In this document: piece by piece, positions 52,146 through 62,895 of the stretch
Position numbering within the stretch: the first letter of the stretch is position 1
Layout: each line of letters opens with the position of its first letter
Source: Tetrahymena thermophila SB210
Taxonomy: Eukaryota; Ciliophora; Oligohymenophorea; Hymenostomatida; Tetrahymenidae
NCBI RefSeq assembly: GCF_000189635.1
Contig: NW_002476405.1
Location: forward strand, 62,001 to 126,000
Direction of reading: 5' to 3'
DNA length: 64,000 nucleotides
Translations under genes and position numbers: made by a program
The notes under the pieces: generated by a model
What the model saw: the letters and a program-made list of their open reading frames with translations, nothing else
What the model was told of the DNA's origin: nothing
Database searches by the model: none

Positions 52146-53382
52146 TTTACTCTCTTGGATATTTCTTTTAAGAAATTTGTTTTTTGATTATTGTTTGTTT
52201 TCGATTTACCAAGGTGTTTAAGATTCTTTTGAAATCTTTAATTAATTATTTAATTAATTAATTAAAAATATATGCTTCATAAATCTTTAGATTATCATCA
52301 TCAATTAAGACATTATAAAATTTGGTTGAGGCAATCAATAGTAATTATTATAGCAAAGCTAGCAATAACATTTCATGTATTTTGGTAATCAGCTATTTAT
52401 TATTTTGTATATAGTTTTAATTGATTTATATATAATATGAACATATTTATGTATTATTAAATGAATGAAATATTTATTATTCACCTTTTAAGCTACTATT
52501 CATTTTTAACATTATATTCTTTCATTAGTGAATAACTCTTTTGATAATCTAATTAAATTGTATAAAATAAATTTAATCACACTCAAATATTTATTAAAAT
52601 GTTTTTATAAAAGATTGAATTTTTATTCCTATTAGACGCTATTTATAAGATAAAAATTTAAATAATTGAAGTGAATAAATTACATTAAATTGAATATTTA
52701 ATAAGATTGTCTTGATTGTTAACAAAAAGATGTATATTGAGAAGAAATACTGTTTACAAAGGGCTACGAAATATTTTATTTTATATATCAACCAACCTTA
52801 TTTATGACAAATGAAATTTGATAATTTATATTTATTCTTCATAAAAAGTAGTAGTCTTTCTTTTGTTCGATCTTCCTTCCTTCTTCTCTTTAATAATTTA
52901 ATTAAAATGCGAAGGGGTATCTAATATTACAAATATATTTTCTCTATCCAAAAAAGAGGAGAGAGATAGTTAGTTAGATGAATATTGTTTATTTTAAGCG
53001 AGCTAGAGAGAATGGAGTAATTAAACATTGTTTGATGTTGTAATATGATTTATTTAATAGTTTTACAGCTTAAGATAACAAATAAGAATATCAACTGTTT
53101 TAGAGAAAAATTGACAAGTGAAGATTTTTTTGAAATACAAACTTAATTTGTTTATTTATTATTAATTAATAAATAAAAAACAAACATATTTCTTTTGCTC
53201 TAATTCATTCACAAAAAGAAGAGAAATTGACAAGCTATTAATTAGATAGTAATTATTGATTTAAAGTAGAGTAAAAGCAAAAGACAGCTAATTCACTAAT
53301 AAAATATTTTAAAAACAAAACGCGAAGTTTTGCAAACTCAAAAAAGGAAGGTGTATTTGGATAGTAACCACTATAAGTAGAT
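52146..53382. other. Divergent intergenic region
   Basis: 1.2 kb between two divergently transcribed nuclear-protein genes, so it should contain both promoters. An AACCAACCTTATT word at 52,790 partly resembles the chromosome breakage sequence but does not match it (see rejected items). No other element seen. Confidence 0.55.
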
Positions 53383-55847
53383 ATGTAGTTAAGGCAGTAG
53401 CCTAATTAAAGTCAAACTGCTGACAAAAATTTCTAATGTCTGGGTTGCCCAATGGACATAATGTGCGCTTTTAGTTAATGTGAGAGAGGGAACACCTTAT
53501 TTTGCTTCAATTGTATCTAGCAAAAACATGAAAATTGCAGCGACCACAAATGGGACTAATACGCATGTTAAATTACAAATTGGACTGAAATGATTTAGGA
53601 TTTGAAAGAAAAAAGCTACAACGAACTAGAAAACAGTGCTGTTATTACAGCTTACGAGTAGTTAGAGGTCATGAAAAGTACGCTGGTCAATGCACTTGAA
53701 AATATGTAATCTAAAATTGTCGAGTACTGTCCCTCCATCAAGACTTATGCAAGAGTTTATAGTTATAAACCTGATTCTGATTTTATTACTAACTTTACAC
53801 TTAGGAAATCCCTTGTATTCGACCCAGCGAAATAGTCACTCAAGTTCAAGCATCCTATTAACTCAGAAAATGTAGACTTTCCACACATTCTTACCCGAAA
53901 GCTCATCCTATAAGCTTAAGATCTCCAGAGGAACTTCAGTCACCAGTGCAAGAAATTCCTCATAGACATCGAAGAAGTTGATCCTTCCTTCTAGAATTTT
54001 CGTAATACTTTGCGTGGAGCATCGAAGCTAGCTTTCAAAGACATTATAAAGAATCAAAGAGTAAATTTCTAATTATTACTTACTTTTGTGTCTAAAGCAA
54101 GCACACACTTTTTTATTTCATTCAGTAATATCAGTCATATCCTACCTAAATATATTATTATTTCACCATTTTAATCTTAATTTATTTGAAACCTAGGCTG
54201 AAAATTACATAGCTGAAAATTTAAACTAGAAGTAGTAAAAAGAGCAGATATTTGCTAAAGAGAATCAAAATATGCTTCCTGACACTCCCAAAATAGAATA
54301 GTAGCATGCTGAAGATTCTGCTTCCTATACACTTAGGAGTAGAAACAAAGGTTCAAGCATGAATCTTAGAACTCTGAAGCCCTACAGTAACAATATTAAC
54401 AATAATAATAGCAATAGTATCTACAATTATTCAAGAAGCCAATCCAGCAGAGTAAATAAAATAATTTACCATAATGATTTATATATAACTTGATGTTAAA
54501 ATTTTAATTAATAGAACTACAGCCAAGCCGTTGAAAATAAGGGTAAAGAAATATAAATTAATTCTACTTTAAGATATATATAAAACAAATTATAGAAATC
54601 ACCAATGGAACATCCAATCTTCTAAATAGAAAGAGAAGAAAATTCTACAGAGAAGAAAAAGAAGAGAGAAAACTAAAGATCCTCAAAGATGCACTCAAAA
54701 TGGGAAACATAATGAAGGCTGCAAAAATCCATGGAGTCAGTGGTTCAGTCATCAGAAAATGGAGAAAATTGTACTCGAGTCTCCCAGAAATTCAAGAATA
54801 TAATAGAATCTATCAAGAAAACAGGTGTGCATAAGAAAAATACTCTGCAGCAGAAAAGAAGGTTATTCTTATGGAATTAAAATTAGGTAGCGTCAAGCAA
54901 AGTGTAGCAAATAAATATAGAATCCACCCTACGACTCTTAGAAAGTGGGAAAAAAAGTTTGGTAAAGAACTTGGTTTTAAAGAATTTGCTGATAGCCGAA
55001 ATGAATCAATTAGAGAAGATCATGAAGATGGCTACTATGATGTAAAAGAAGAGTACTCAGATGAAGAAGCTGAAGATGGAGATATTGATGGTGATGATGA
55101 TGAAGATGATGATGAAATTGATATATAAATTGAATAAGAAGATTTAGAAAATGAAGATGCTGATGTAGAAGATGATGTCGATATTCTTGATCACTAATCT
55201 TTAGTTGATAACAAAAACTCAAACAGCGTTCAGTTAATAAAAGATCCAAACAATCATATTGAAAGCGTTAGCAATAATAGAAATAATAATGTTAGCAGCA
55301 ATAATGAAAATAACATAAATAACAACAATAAGAATGACAATAACAACAACAACAATAACAGCAATAATAATAATTAACCTGAGAATGCTAAAACATAAAG
55401 TAATAACCAAAGTATAGATGATAAAAACAAAGATAATAACAGTCAGTCTTATTCTTAAGAAAAACCCTAGAAAAAATAGTAATAACAGAGTAATGAGTAG
55501 AGAATGAGTCTTCGTACAAGAAGTATCTAATTTTATTCTATATGAAATTCTAAATTTTATGTTTTTTAATTTTTAGGGTAGTAAACAGCAGATTCATCTG
55601 TTGACACAAAAAACTCGAGAGCTAATTAATCAATAGATTTGGAAGGAAGTAACAATGAAGAAGATAGTCATGAGTCAGTGAGCCAAGAAGTTCCGAACAA
55701 AGAATTGTATAAGCCCCATGCTAGATTCAATAAAAACTTTAAAATTAAAGAAGAGGATTAAAGTGATTCAAACTCAAAGAGAAAAACAAGAAGCACAGTT
55801 AATGTAAAAATATTTTAATTTTTTATTTTAATTAAGCTAAGAAATGA
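53383..55847 (+). CDS. Zinc-finger protein with two helix-turn-helix motifs
   Basis: Exons 53383-54060, 54197-54451, 54515-54542, 54596-55522 and 55577-55803, about 705 aa. The 3' end is uncertain: a 38-nt intron followed by AAA TGA at 55842-55847 is one possibility. An N-terminal B-box-like zinc-binding cluster uses C19, C22, C28, C33, C41, C44, H49, C52 and H55. A helical middle region follows. Exon 4 begins a basic stretch with two tandem helix-turn-helix units: about residues 340-380 (GNIMKAAKIHGVSGSVIRKW) and about 400-440 (GSVKQSVANKYRIHPTTLRKW). Both resemble the N-terminal HTH of transposases and Psq/CENP-B-type proteins. Then come an acidic block (DGDDDEDDDEIDI), a long Asn-rich tract and a Gln/Ser-rich tail. 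It is probably a nuclear DNA-binding regulator. There is no catalytic transposase domain. Confidence 0.8.
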
Positions 55848-57478
55848 AAAAAGTTTATCTAAAATCTCTCAAATATTTTTTATAATTTGGATATTTGTTA
55901 ATAAAAAAAAAGTTAAGATTTAATTTATTTTCAATAAATCAGCTTAATAAATGATAATTAATTACTATTTTAATTAATAGCTTTTGAAATATTTTTTATT
56001 ATTTTCTTAAGTAACTCTTTTCTTTTAATAAATAAATAGTAACATTTATGAATGAGTAAGTTAAATTTATTAATATATGTAAGCATCTATATATAAATAA
56101 CTTAACATAAACAACTAATGATAATTAATTTATTATTAAATGACTACTTATTTATTTTGTTAATCAATATACCTATTAATCTATATTATGTAAATATTTA
56201 TTTAGGAAAATTATATTTAAATTAATAAATGCTTATTTCTAAGTTAAGGTTATTTCTAAATTTAGTTCGAAAATTTGATAAAAAATTTTTTTTTGACTTT
56301 AACTTAGAGGTTTACTTGTTTGTATTCATCACATAAAGTTTATCACATAAATTTATAGTAGAAAATTAAATTTATCACATAAATTTATAGTAGATACAAT
56401 TTTATCTACCTTATTTTTCTGATAAAATAATATAAAAAGTTTATTTTTATAACTACTAGTTTTTGTAAATTAAAATCAACAAATTTATTAAAAACTGTTA
56501 TATTCTAAGTTAAATAACTTTCTTAGATGGTACAAATTAATTTATGCTATTCATCCTTTAGTTTATCTATTTTTAAAAAAATAAATTTAGTATCTCTATA
56601 TGGCCTTTGACTGATGTTTTAGTTTTTTGTTCCTTTCTCTAACTTTAGTTATGAATTTAGAGATATTTTTGTATGTTAAATTAATTTCTTAGAATTAAGA
56701 TTACATTATACCTTTGTAGTTTAAAATTCCTTTTAGGATAATTTTTTTACTTTCTTATCTTCTCAAGATGAATTAGTTAATAATTCTTACATCACTCTTT
56801 TTAGCTCAAAATTTTTATCTATTTGATTGGTTAGTAGATTAATTAATTTTGGTTTTTTATTAATAGCTGTAATATTTTTAAATGTTAAAAAATAAATAAT
56901 TGAACCTTTTTCTATTTTTTTAGTTTTTAATAATTGAAATAATATGAATCTATTAATAATTTTTGAATATATACTTTTTATGAATTAAAAAAAAAAACTT
57001 GATAATATTAAATTTTTTTCATTTAACTAAAATTGTAAAATCCTTTAAAAATTTAAACTTAAATTCCAACAAAAATAAATTTTTGAATGTAAAAATAAAC
57101 ACTATTTCATAATTTAGAAATTAAAAACTATTTTTCTTCTTTATCTTATTTAATTGGGCATTTATAAACATTTTTTATTTAGAAATAATATATTCTTTAG
57201 GCAGCAAAGTGTGCACATATGCTTAATAATATATGTTTGAAAAATATTAAAAAATATAGTTTCTACTTACATCAATGTTATTATCATATTATATTATTAT
57301 TTAACAATTCATCAATAAAAAAATAGTAAAACTTATTAACTACTTTTCTTGCATTAATTAATAATTATAATAAAGATTTTTAATTTTTAACGTTAGAGGA
57401 AATATTTATTTACATTAATTTATGTTTTAAAATATAAAATTGTAAAATGATTAAATCTTAATTTTGAAATCAAAACAT

Positions 57479-57553
<75 letters not shown>

Positions 57554-57637
57554 CAAAAAAAATAATATTTATACATACATAGGCTAACAATATCAAAAAA
57601 TGCTTAATGATTATAATTAGATTTATTTTACTTATTC
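55848..57637. other. Intergenic, 1.8 kb
   Basis: No gene. It contains the start of the duplicated antigen block (from about 57,283) and a tetranucleotide microsatellite at 57,479-57,553. An A/T-only stretch with a duplicated TTTATCACATAAATTTATAGTAGA word occurs near 56,338-56,395. Confidence 0.6.
57479..57553. repeat. (GATA)n microsatellite
   Basis: About 18-19 uninterrupted copies of the tetranucleotide GATA. It lies just downstream (transcriptionally) of the antigen gene at 57,638. The paralogous block near 62,090 has only a short ATATATAGATATATA remnant at the same place, so the expansion followed the duplication. Open frames through it encode only a repeated IYLS tetrapeptide and are not real. 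Confidence 0.95.
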
Positions 57638-58342
57638 TCAAATAAGTAAAGAAGCTATGAGCAATGCTGAAACAGCTATAACTGATGAGCTACTGCTGCT
57701 AGCAGCTGCAACACATTATGTTTTATCTGAACTAGCTTTAATATTAGCAGAATTTTTACCACCTGCATTACATATTTTGCAATCATCATCAGTCCAATCT
57801 TAGTTTCTATCGCAAAATCCACCAGTAGTTTTTACACAAGCTGTTCCATAAGAGTTAGGTTTATCGCCATTCGGAGAGCATGAACCACACAATATAAATG
57901 TTAAACCAGAATTAGGAATAGGAGCAGCATAGCAAGATTCAATCATACATTAATTTGGTTATAGACCTGTTTTCCATGTAAATGCTAAAGGGAGAGCAGG
58001 ACAGCTAGTAGAACAATTACTTCCTTATTAGCATTGAATATTCACACCATTATTAATAGGTGTGTTACGACATCCGCTTTAACTAGCGTTAGCATAAATA
58101 TTTGAATTTCCACCTTATGGGCAAGAAAGACAGAAAGTATCAAAAATGTTTGTTAAACTGCTACCGACAGCACTACAATCAGCAATTTTGAATTTGCCAG
58201 CAGTACTACCTGTAATCCAAGTACTTGCACCAGCTGAACCACAAGTAGTAGAGTCAGTAGTTGAATTACAAGTAACATCTGCACCAGGGGTAGTAAAAAT
58301 CAAGGCTACTGTAAGAGAAAGTACTAATAATTTTTTAATCAT
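57638..58342 (-). CDS. Cysteine-rich GPI-type surface antigen, copy A
   Basis: Single exon, 234 aa, ATG 58340-58342 to TGA 57638-57640. Signal peptide MIKKLLVLSLTVALIF, then 18 regularly spaced cysteines in repeating CxxC and long-gap patterns, rich in Thr, Ser, Gly and Asn. It ends in a Ser run followed by a hydrophobic tail (SVIAVSALLIASLLI), a GPI-attachment signal. This layout is that of Tetrahymena immobilization (Ser-type) surface antigens and related ciliate coat proteins; I assign it to that broad class, not to a named locus. All 18 Cys are conserved in copy B at 62,197-62,895. Base composition is much less AT-rich than the flanks. Confidence 0.88.
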
Positions 58343-59834
58343 TTTATTTTTATTGAGAGTAGTTTTTTTAATTTGGTATTTTATTTAATTTAATTTTATT
58401 AAATATTACATTTTTAAAAATTTTTTACATCTCAATTTAAAGATCAGGTTGTAAAATAAAATTATATATATAGATTAAATTGTATTTAAATTTGTAAGAC
58501 TATATAGATTGATTAATAAATTAGTTCTGCATGTGTTTTTACTTATGTTTATGTGCTTAATTAATCAATAATAAATAACCTTAAAATTTTTTAATTTTAT
58601 CTGAATCAAATTTATCAGATCATCAGTAAGTTCAATGTTTTTTATAGGAAATAAATTTAGGAAATATTATACAGTTTAGTTATAAGTTTTCTAAATTCTA
58701 TGGATGTTATAAGCAAATGTTTTTATTTAAAAATTAAAATAATTATATGATAAAATATTTATTTTTAAAGCACCAAAATTTTTTGATGACTTTTGACTTT
58801 ACTCAAATTTAAAATTTAGAACTTATGAGTTATTGAGAAATAGAAAAGTTAACCAGCCAGACTTCGAACAACTAAGAAATATCTAACTTTAATTTAAGCT
58901 TTACATTAATACGAATTATTCATTCTTTCAAAAAAAATTTAATTAACTATACATGAATGTAAGAAGTCTTTGAAAATCTGTAAATTTTTTACCATTTCTT
59001 AAAATCTTAATTAATTAATCATGAATACATCATCATAATTATTACACCAGTTATTTTAATCAACTGAAAACTAATTTTATAGATTTTTTAAATTAAATCA
59101 GTGTAAGATAATTAAGAGGAGTAAATAATATTAATCATATTTAAAATAAATCAAGAGGTCAAAACATTTTTTTGGCTTCATAAATCAATTTAATTTGAGA
59201 TAAAAGATATTTTGATTTTTTTTTCAAATTATTAAACATTAGCCTAAATTCATATTATTTATAACATTTGGCAGATTTTATTAAAAAGAAAAAAGTTTTA
59301 TGCCTCAAAATATACTATAAACGTGAATTATTTTTTATGATTGAATTTCTTTTTTGTAAATAATTATGATATATTGATTAATTAATAATAGACTTCAAAA
59401 TATTAATTAACTGTTTTGAAATTTTCTTGGTCATTTACTTAAAGTATATTTTTGCATATCAATTAAACTTCTTCAAGCTTAACTTTTTCTGAAGCTTTAC
59501 AAATTAAAAAAATCAAATAGATAGAGAATCAAACATATATATTAAGGTATAATTTTTTCATTTGAAATACATTTAGTTAGATAACTTACTTAATTTTTAT
59601 ATGGGTTTACTTAAACAATTAAATAGATAAACGTATTAATTATTTTTATATGCAGAAAGTAATACTAAATATTTTAACTTTATCTCTAAAGTAAATTACT
59701 AATATGTTATAAAATAAAGGTAAAATTTAATAAATTTAAGAGTAGATAAATAAAAAAATCTAATCTATTATAAATAAATATTTTTATAAATAAATTTAAA
59801 TTGTAAAATAATTGTTAAATATTTTAAATTTAAT

Positions 59835-61150
59835 ATGCTTAAGAAAAGAAAATAGTCTGCTTGCTTAAACTAAATAGAAAAATGTAATAAATTTTATTTA
59901 AAAATTTGTAGATTATTTGTTCTATTTATCTATTCTACCGTAATACCTCGTTTGGCAGATGCTTTGAGATAGATACCTAAAATATAGTACCCCAGAGCTC
60001 CAAATTTTACTTAATCCCCTCCTCGAATCATGACTTATTCGATGGTAAGAGGCTTTTTACGGTATTAATTTTTGGTTTTTATCAATCACTAGAACCTATT
60101 AAAAGAAAGAAATATCTTTTCTAAACTGAAATAAGAAGCTATTAGTTCAAATTTATTCAATTTAATGATTAGCTTTCTTTTAAATCCATAAAAATATTTT
60201 GACTATCAATCCTTAATTTTTAAAAATTTTAAATTCATCAAGCAATTTATTTATTAAGATTATTTTATTTTTTATTCTACTTTTAGGTTTAAAATATTAA
60301 GAAATTTTAATAAATAAAATAAATATATTCTATAAAAAATGAATATTTTTTATTTAAACATTTTTAAAAAGAAATAAATGTGCTTCAGAAAAGAAAATAG
60401 CGTACCTTAACTTAATAAAAAAAATGTAATTAATTTTGTTTATAAATATTGTAAGCTATTTATTAATTTTACTTTTCTGTTTATATCTGGCTTTTATGGA
60501 TCATTAGAATCTATTAAAAGCAGAATCTTTTCTAAATTAAAATAAGAAGAAATTGGTGGAAATTTATTAAATTAATTAGCCTTTTTTCAAAATTAATAAA
60601 AAAGATATTTTACAATCAATCTTTTAAATGTAAACATTTGTAAGTTGATCAAGATTTACGTTTATGAAGAGAATTTTATTTTTGATTGTACTTTTAGGTT
60701 TAAAATATAAAGCAATTTTTATAAATAAAATAAATCTACCCCATAAAAAATAAACATTCTATATTTAATAAAATATTATAAAGTTAAAATATTTGTAAAA
60801 TATTTTTAAAATCAAGTAATTAAATGCGTTACAGCAAAGAAAGTGTCATACATAAACTAAAATAAAAAAAACTAATTAATTTTGTCTTGTCTCTGATGGT
60901 TTCTATGAGTGGCTGTAAGATAATAAAAAGCAGTATTTTTTAGAAATTAAAATAAGAATTTATTAGTTCAAATTTACTAATTTTCATAGTTAATTTTGAT
61001 TCAATATCCATAAAAAGACTTTATGCTACCAACCCTCAGTTTGCAAAAATTTTTGGATGAATCAAACATTTTATTTATCCCTATTATATTATTATTGATT
61101 TTACTTTAAGGTTTCATATTAAAGATGCATTGAATAAAATATTTAATTTA
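59835..61150. repeat. Three degenerate units of 0.33-0.54 kb
   Basis: Units start near 59,835, 60,373 and 60,823. Each begins with an (A/C)AGAAAAGAAAATAG-like word, then an AATGTAATAAATTTT-like word. Next come CTATTAAAAG..ATCTTTTCTAAA and AAAATAAGAA..TTATTAGTTCAAATTTA. All close with TACTTTTAGGTTTAAAATAT and AATAAAATAAAT. The order is the same in all three but sequence has drifted. Unit 1 is longer because it carries the 129-bp insertion. Non-coding. Confidence 0.65.
59936..60064. other. 129-bp stem-bounded insertion, possible ncRNA or MITE-like element
   Basis: The segment is bounded by the inverted words TACCGTAA (59936-59943) and TTACGGTA (60057-60064). A second pair, CCTC (59946-59949) with GAGG (60049-60052), lies just inside. 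It also contains an internal hairpin TCGAAT (60023-60028) with ATTCGA (60037-60042). It is the most GC-rich stretch for several kb. Units 2 and 3 of the surrounding repeat lack it, so it looks inserted. It contains no open frame. It could be a tiny non-autonomous DNA element, an RNA gene, or both. Confidence 0.5.
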
Positions 61151-62196
61151 GGGTGATATATAATAGAATTAAAGATAAAACTATAAAGATTAATAATAAA
61201 AAGTGCATAATCTTTTATTTTAAAATATTATCTTTTATCAAATAATATTCGTTATGATTTATTTATTTATGAAATAATAAAATATTTATGATAATATTTT
61301 CTCTTTTTATTTTTAATTAGAAAATTAAAAAACATATATTTTAGGTGGAGCTGAGAAGTTAAAGGAATAAATATATTTTACTTAGACATTTTTATATTGA
61401 ATTTAAAATTAACAAAAAGGTTATGCTTAAATATTGCATTTTATGTAGAGACATTTTTATTTAAAGAATAAGTAAAAAATAAATTTAATTGTAATCAGAA
61501 GATTAAAGTTTTTAAATGGAATTTAAAGCTCTTTTTTATAATATAAAAATGTAAATATTAAAGTTTTTAAATAAAACATAATGCCTTTTAGGAAGAAAGA
61601 AAGAATCAACTTTTCTCTCTTGATTTAGATAAATTTGAATCAATTTTTTCTTCTAAATTTCTATTTAGATTTTGGATAAATTAATAAAATTCCAAATCTG
61701 AAGTTTTAAATTGACAAATTTATAATTTAAACATACGAATTTTTAAAATTTTTAATATTAATACAATAGATCTTCACATTTTAAATAATCAAGCATTTTT
61801 CATAATTTTGTAACAAAATATTTAAAAATTAATTTGTAAAATTTATTTATATGGCACCTATTTGTTACTCCTGCTGGTGAAATAGCTATCATATTATTTT
61901 TAAACTATTCATCAATAAAAAAATAGTAAAATTTATTAACAACTTTTCTTGCATAAATATTAATTAATAATCATAAAAATAATTACTTTGTAACGTTAGA
62001 GGAAATATTTATTTAATTAATTTATATTTTAAAATATAAAATTTTAAAAAGATTAAATCTTAATTTTGAAATCAAATCAGCATACATATATATAGATATA
62101 TACCTAAATAACATTATTTATTTATCATACACACGTACGCCAACAATCTCAAAAAATGTTTAATAATGATTGTATTTAGATTTATTTTGCTTATTT

Positions 62197-62895
62197 TCAA
62201 ATAAGTAAAGAAGCTACTAGCAATGCTGAAACAGCTATAACTGAAGAACTACTGCTAGAAGCTGCAACGCATTATGTATGATCTGAACTAGCTTTAACAT
62301 TAGCAGAGTTCTTACCACCTGCATTACATACTTGGCAATCGCTATCAGTCCAATTACTATTTCTAGAGCAATTTCCACCAGTAGGATTTACGCAAGCTGT
62401 ACCATAAGAATTAGCGAATTTGTTTTTTGAGCATGAAGTACAGAAGTTATCTGTTAAACCAGAATTAGGCATAGGAGCAGCTAAGCAAGATGTAATCACA
62501 CAATTTGTTGTATCTGAAGCTTTTGTCCATGTAAATGCTGCAGAAGGGAGGGCACCGCAGCTAGAAGTAGGACAACTTCCTTATGATTAGCATGCAACAT
62601 TACTACCTGCAGAAGGTGTGGAACTACATCCAGTTTAAGCAGCGTTAGCATAAGTATTTCCACTTTATGGGCAAGAAGTACAAAAAGTATCAAAAATATT
62701 TGATAAGCTACCACCCACAGCAGTACAATCAGTAATTTTGAATTTGCCACCTGTAGTACTTGTAGTCCAAGTACTTGCACCAGCTGAACCACAAGTAGTA
62801 GAGTCAGAAGTTGAATTACAAGTAGCATCTGCACCAGGGGTGCCAGCAAAAATCAAGGCTACTGAAAGAGAAAGTACTAATAATTTTTTAATCAT
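62197..62895 (-). CDS. Cysteine-rich GPI-type surface antigen, copy B
   Basis: Single exon, 232 aa, ATG 62893-62895 to TGA 62197-62199. It is a close paralog of copy A: the same signal peptide (MIKKLLVLSLSVALIF), the same 18 cysteines, the shared block STTCGSAGASTW and the shared NAGGKNSAN near the C-terminus. The Ser run and hydrophobic tail (SVIAVSALLVASLLI) indicate a GPI anchor. Most differences fall in the central part between Cys 5 and Cys 14, the usual variable zone of such antigens. It probably sits on the cell or ciliary surface. Same orientation as copy A, so expression of each would need its own promoter. Confidence 0.88.

Larger units (their letters stand above)
57283..59150. repeat. 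Duplicated block A around antigen gene
   Basis: Block A is homologous to 61,886-64,000 on both sides of the antigen gene. The 3' flank (57,309-57,478) shares CATCAATAAAAAAATAGTAAA and AACGTTAGAGGAAATATTTA. The 5' flank shares TTTACATCTCAATTTAAAGA, GCATGTGTTTTTACTTATGT and TAACTTTAATT. Homology is collinear except for an inverted segment at 58,905-59,048 relative to block B. Confidence 0.85.
58343..62196. other. Region between the two antigen genes
   Basis: No protein gene. From left to right: the 5' flank of block A, plain spacer, a three-unit degenerate repeat (59,835-61,150) with a 129-bp structured insertion in its first unit, spacer, and the 3' flank of block B (from about 61,886). Confidence 0.6.

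Noticed and set aside
52788-52802. Possible Tetrahymena chromosome breakage sequence (TCAACCAACCTTATT)
   Set aside because: The known 15-mer is TAAACCAACCTCTTT; this differs at several positions in a highly conserved motif, and there is no telomere or gap nearby.
55010-55249. His/Leu-rich minus-strand frame
   Set aside because: It is the reverse reading of the GAT/GAA acidic tract in the helix-turn-helix gene.
53383-55847. DNA transposon with intact transposase
   Set aside because: Only helix-turn-helix modules are visible; there is no catalytic DDE-type domain, no terminal inverted repeat, and the gene has normal host-type introns.
57420-57641. Minus-strand frame encoding repeated IYLS
   Set aside because: It is a translation of the GATA microsatellite, with no coding support.
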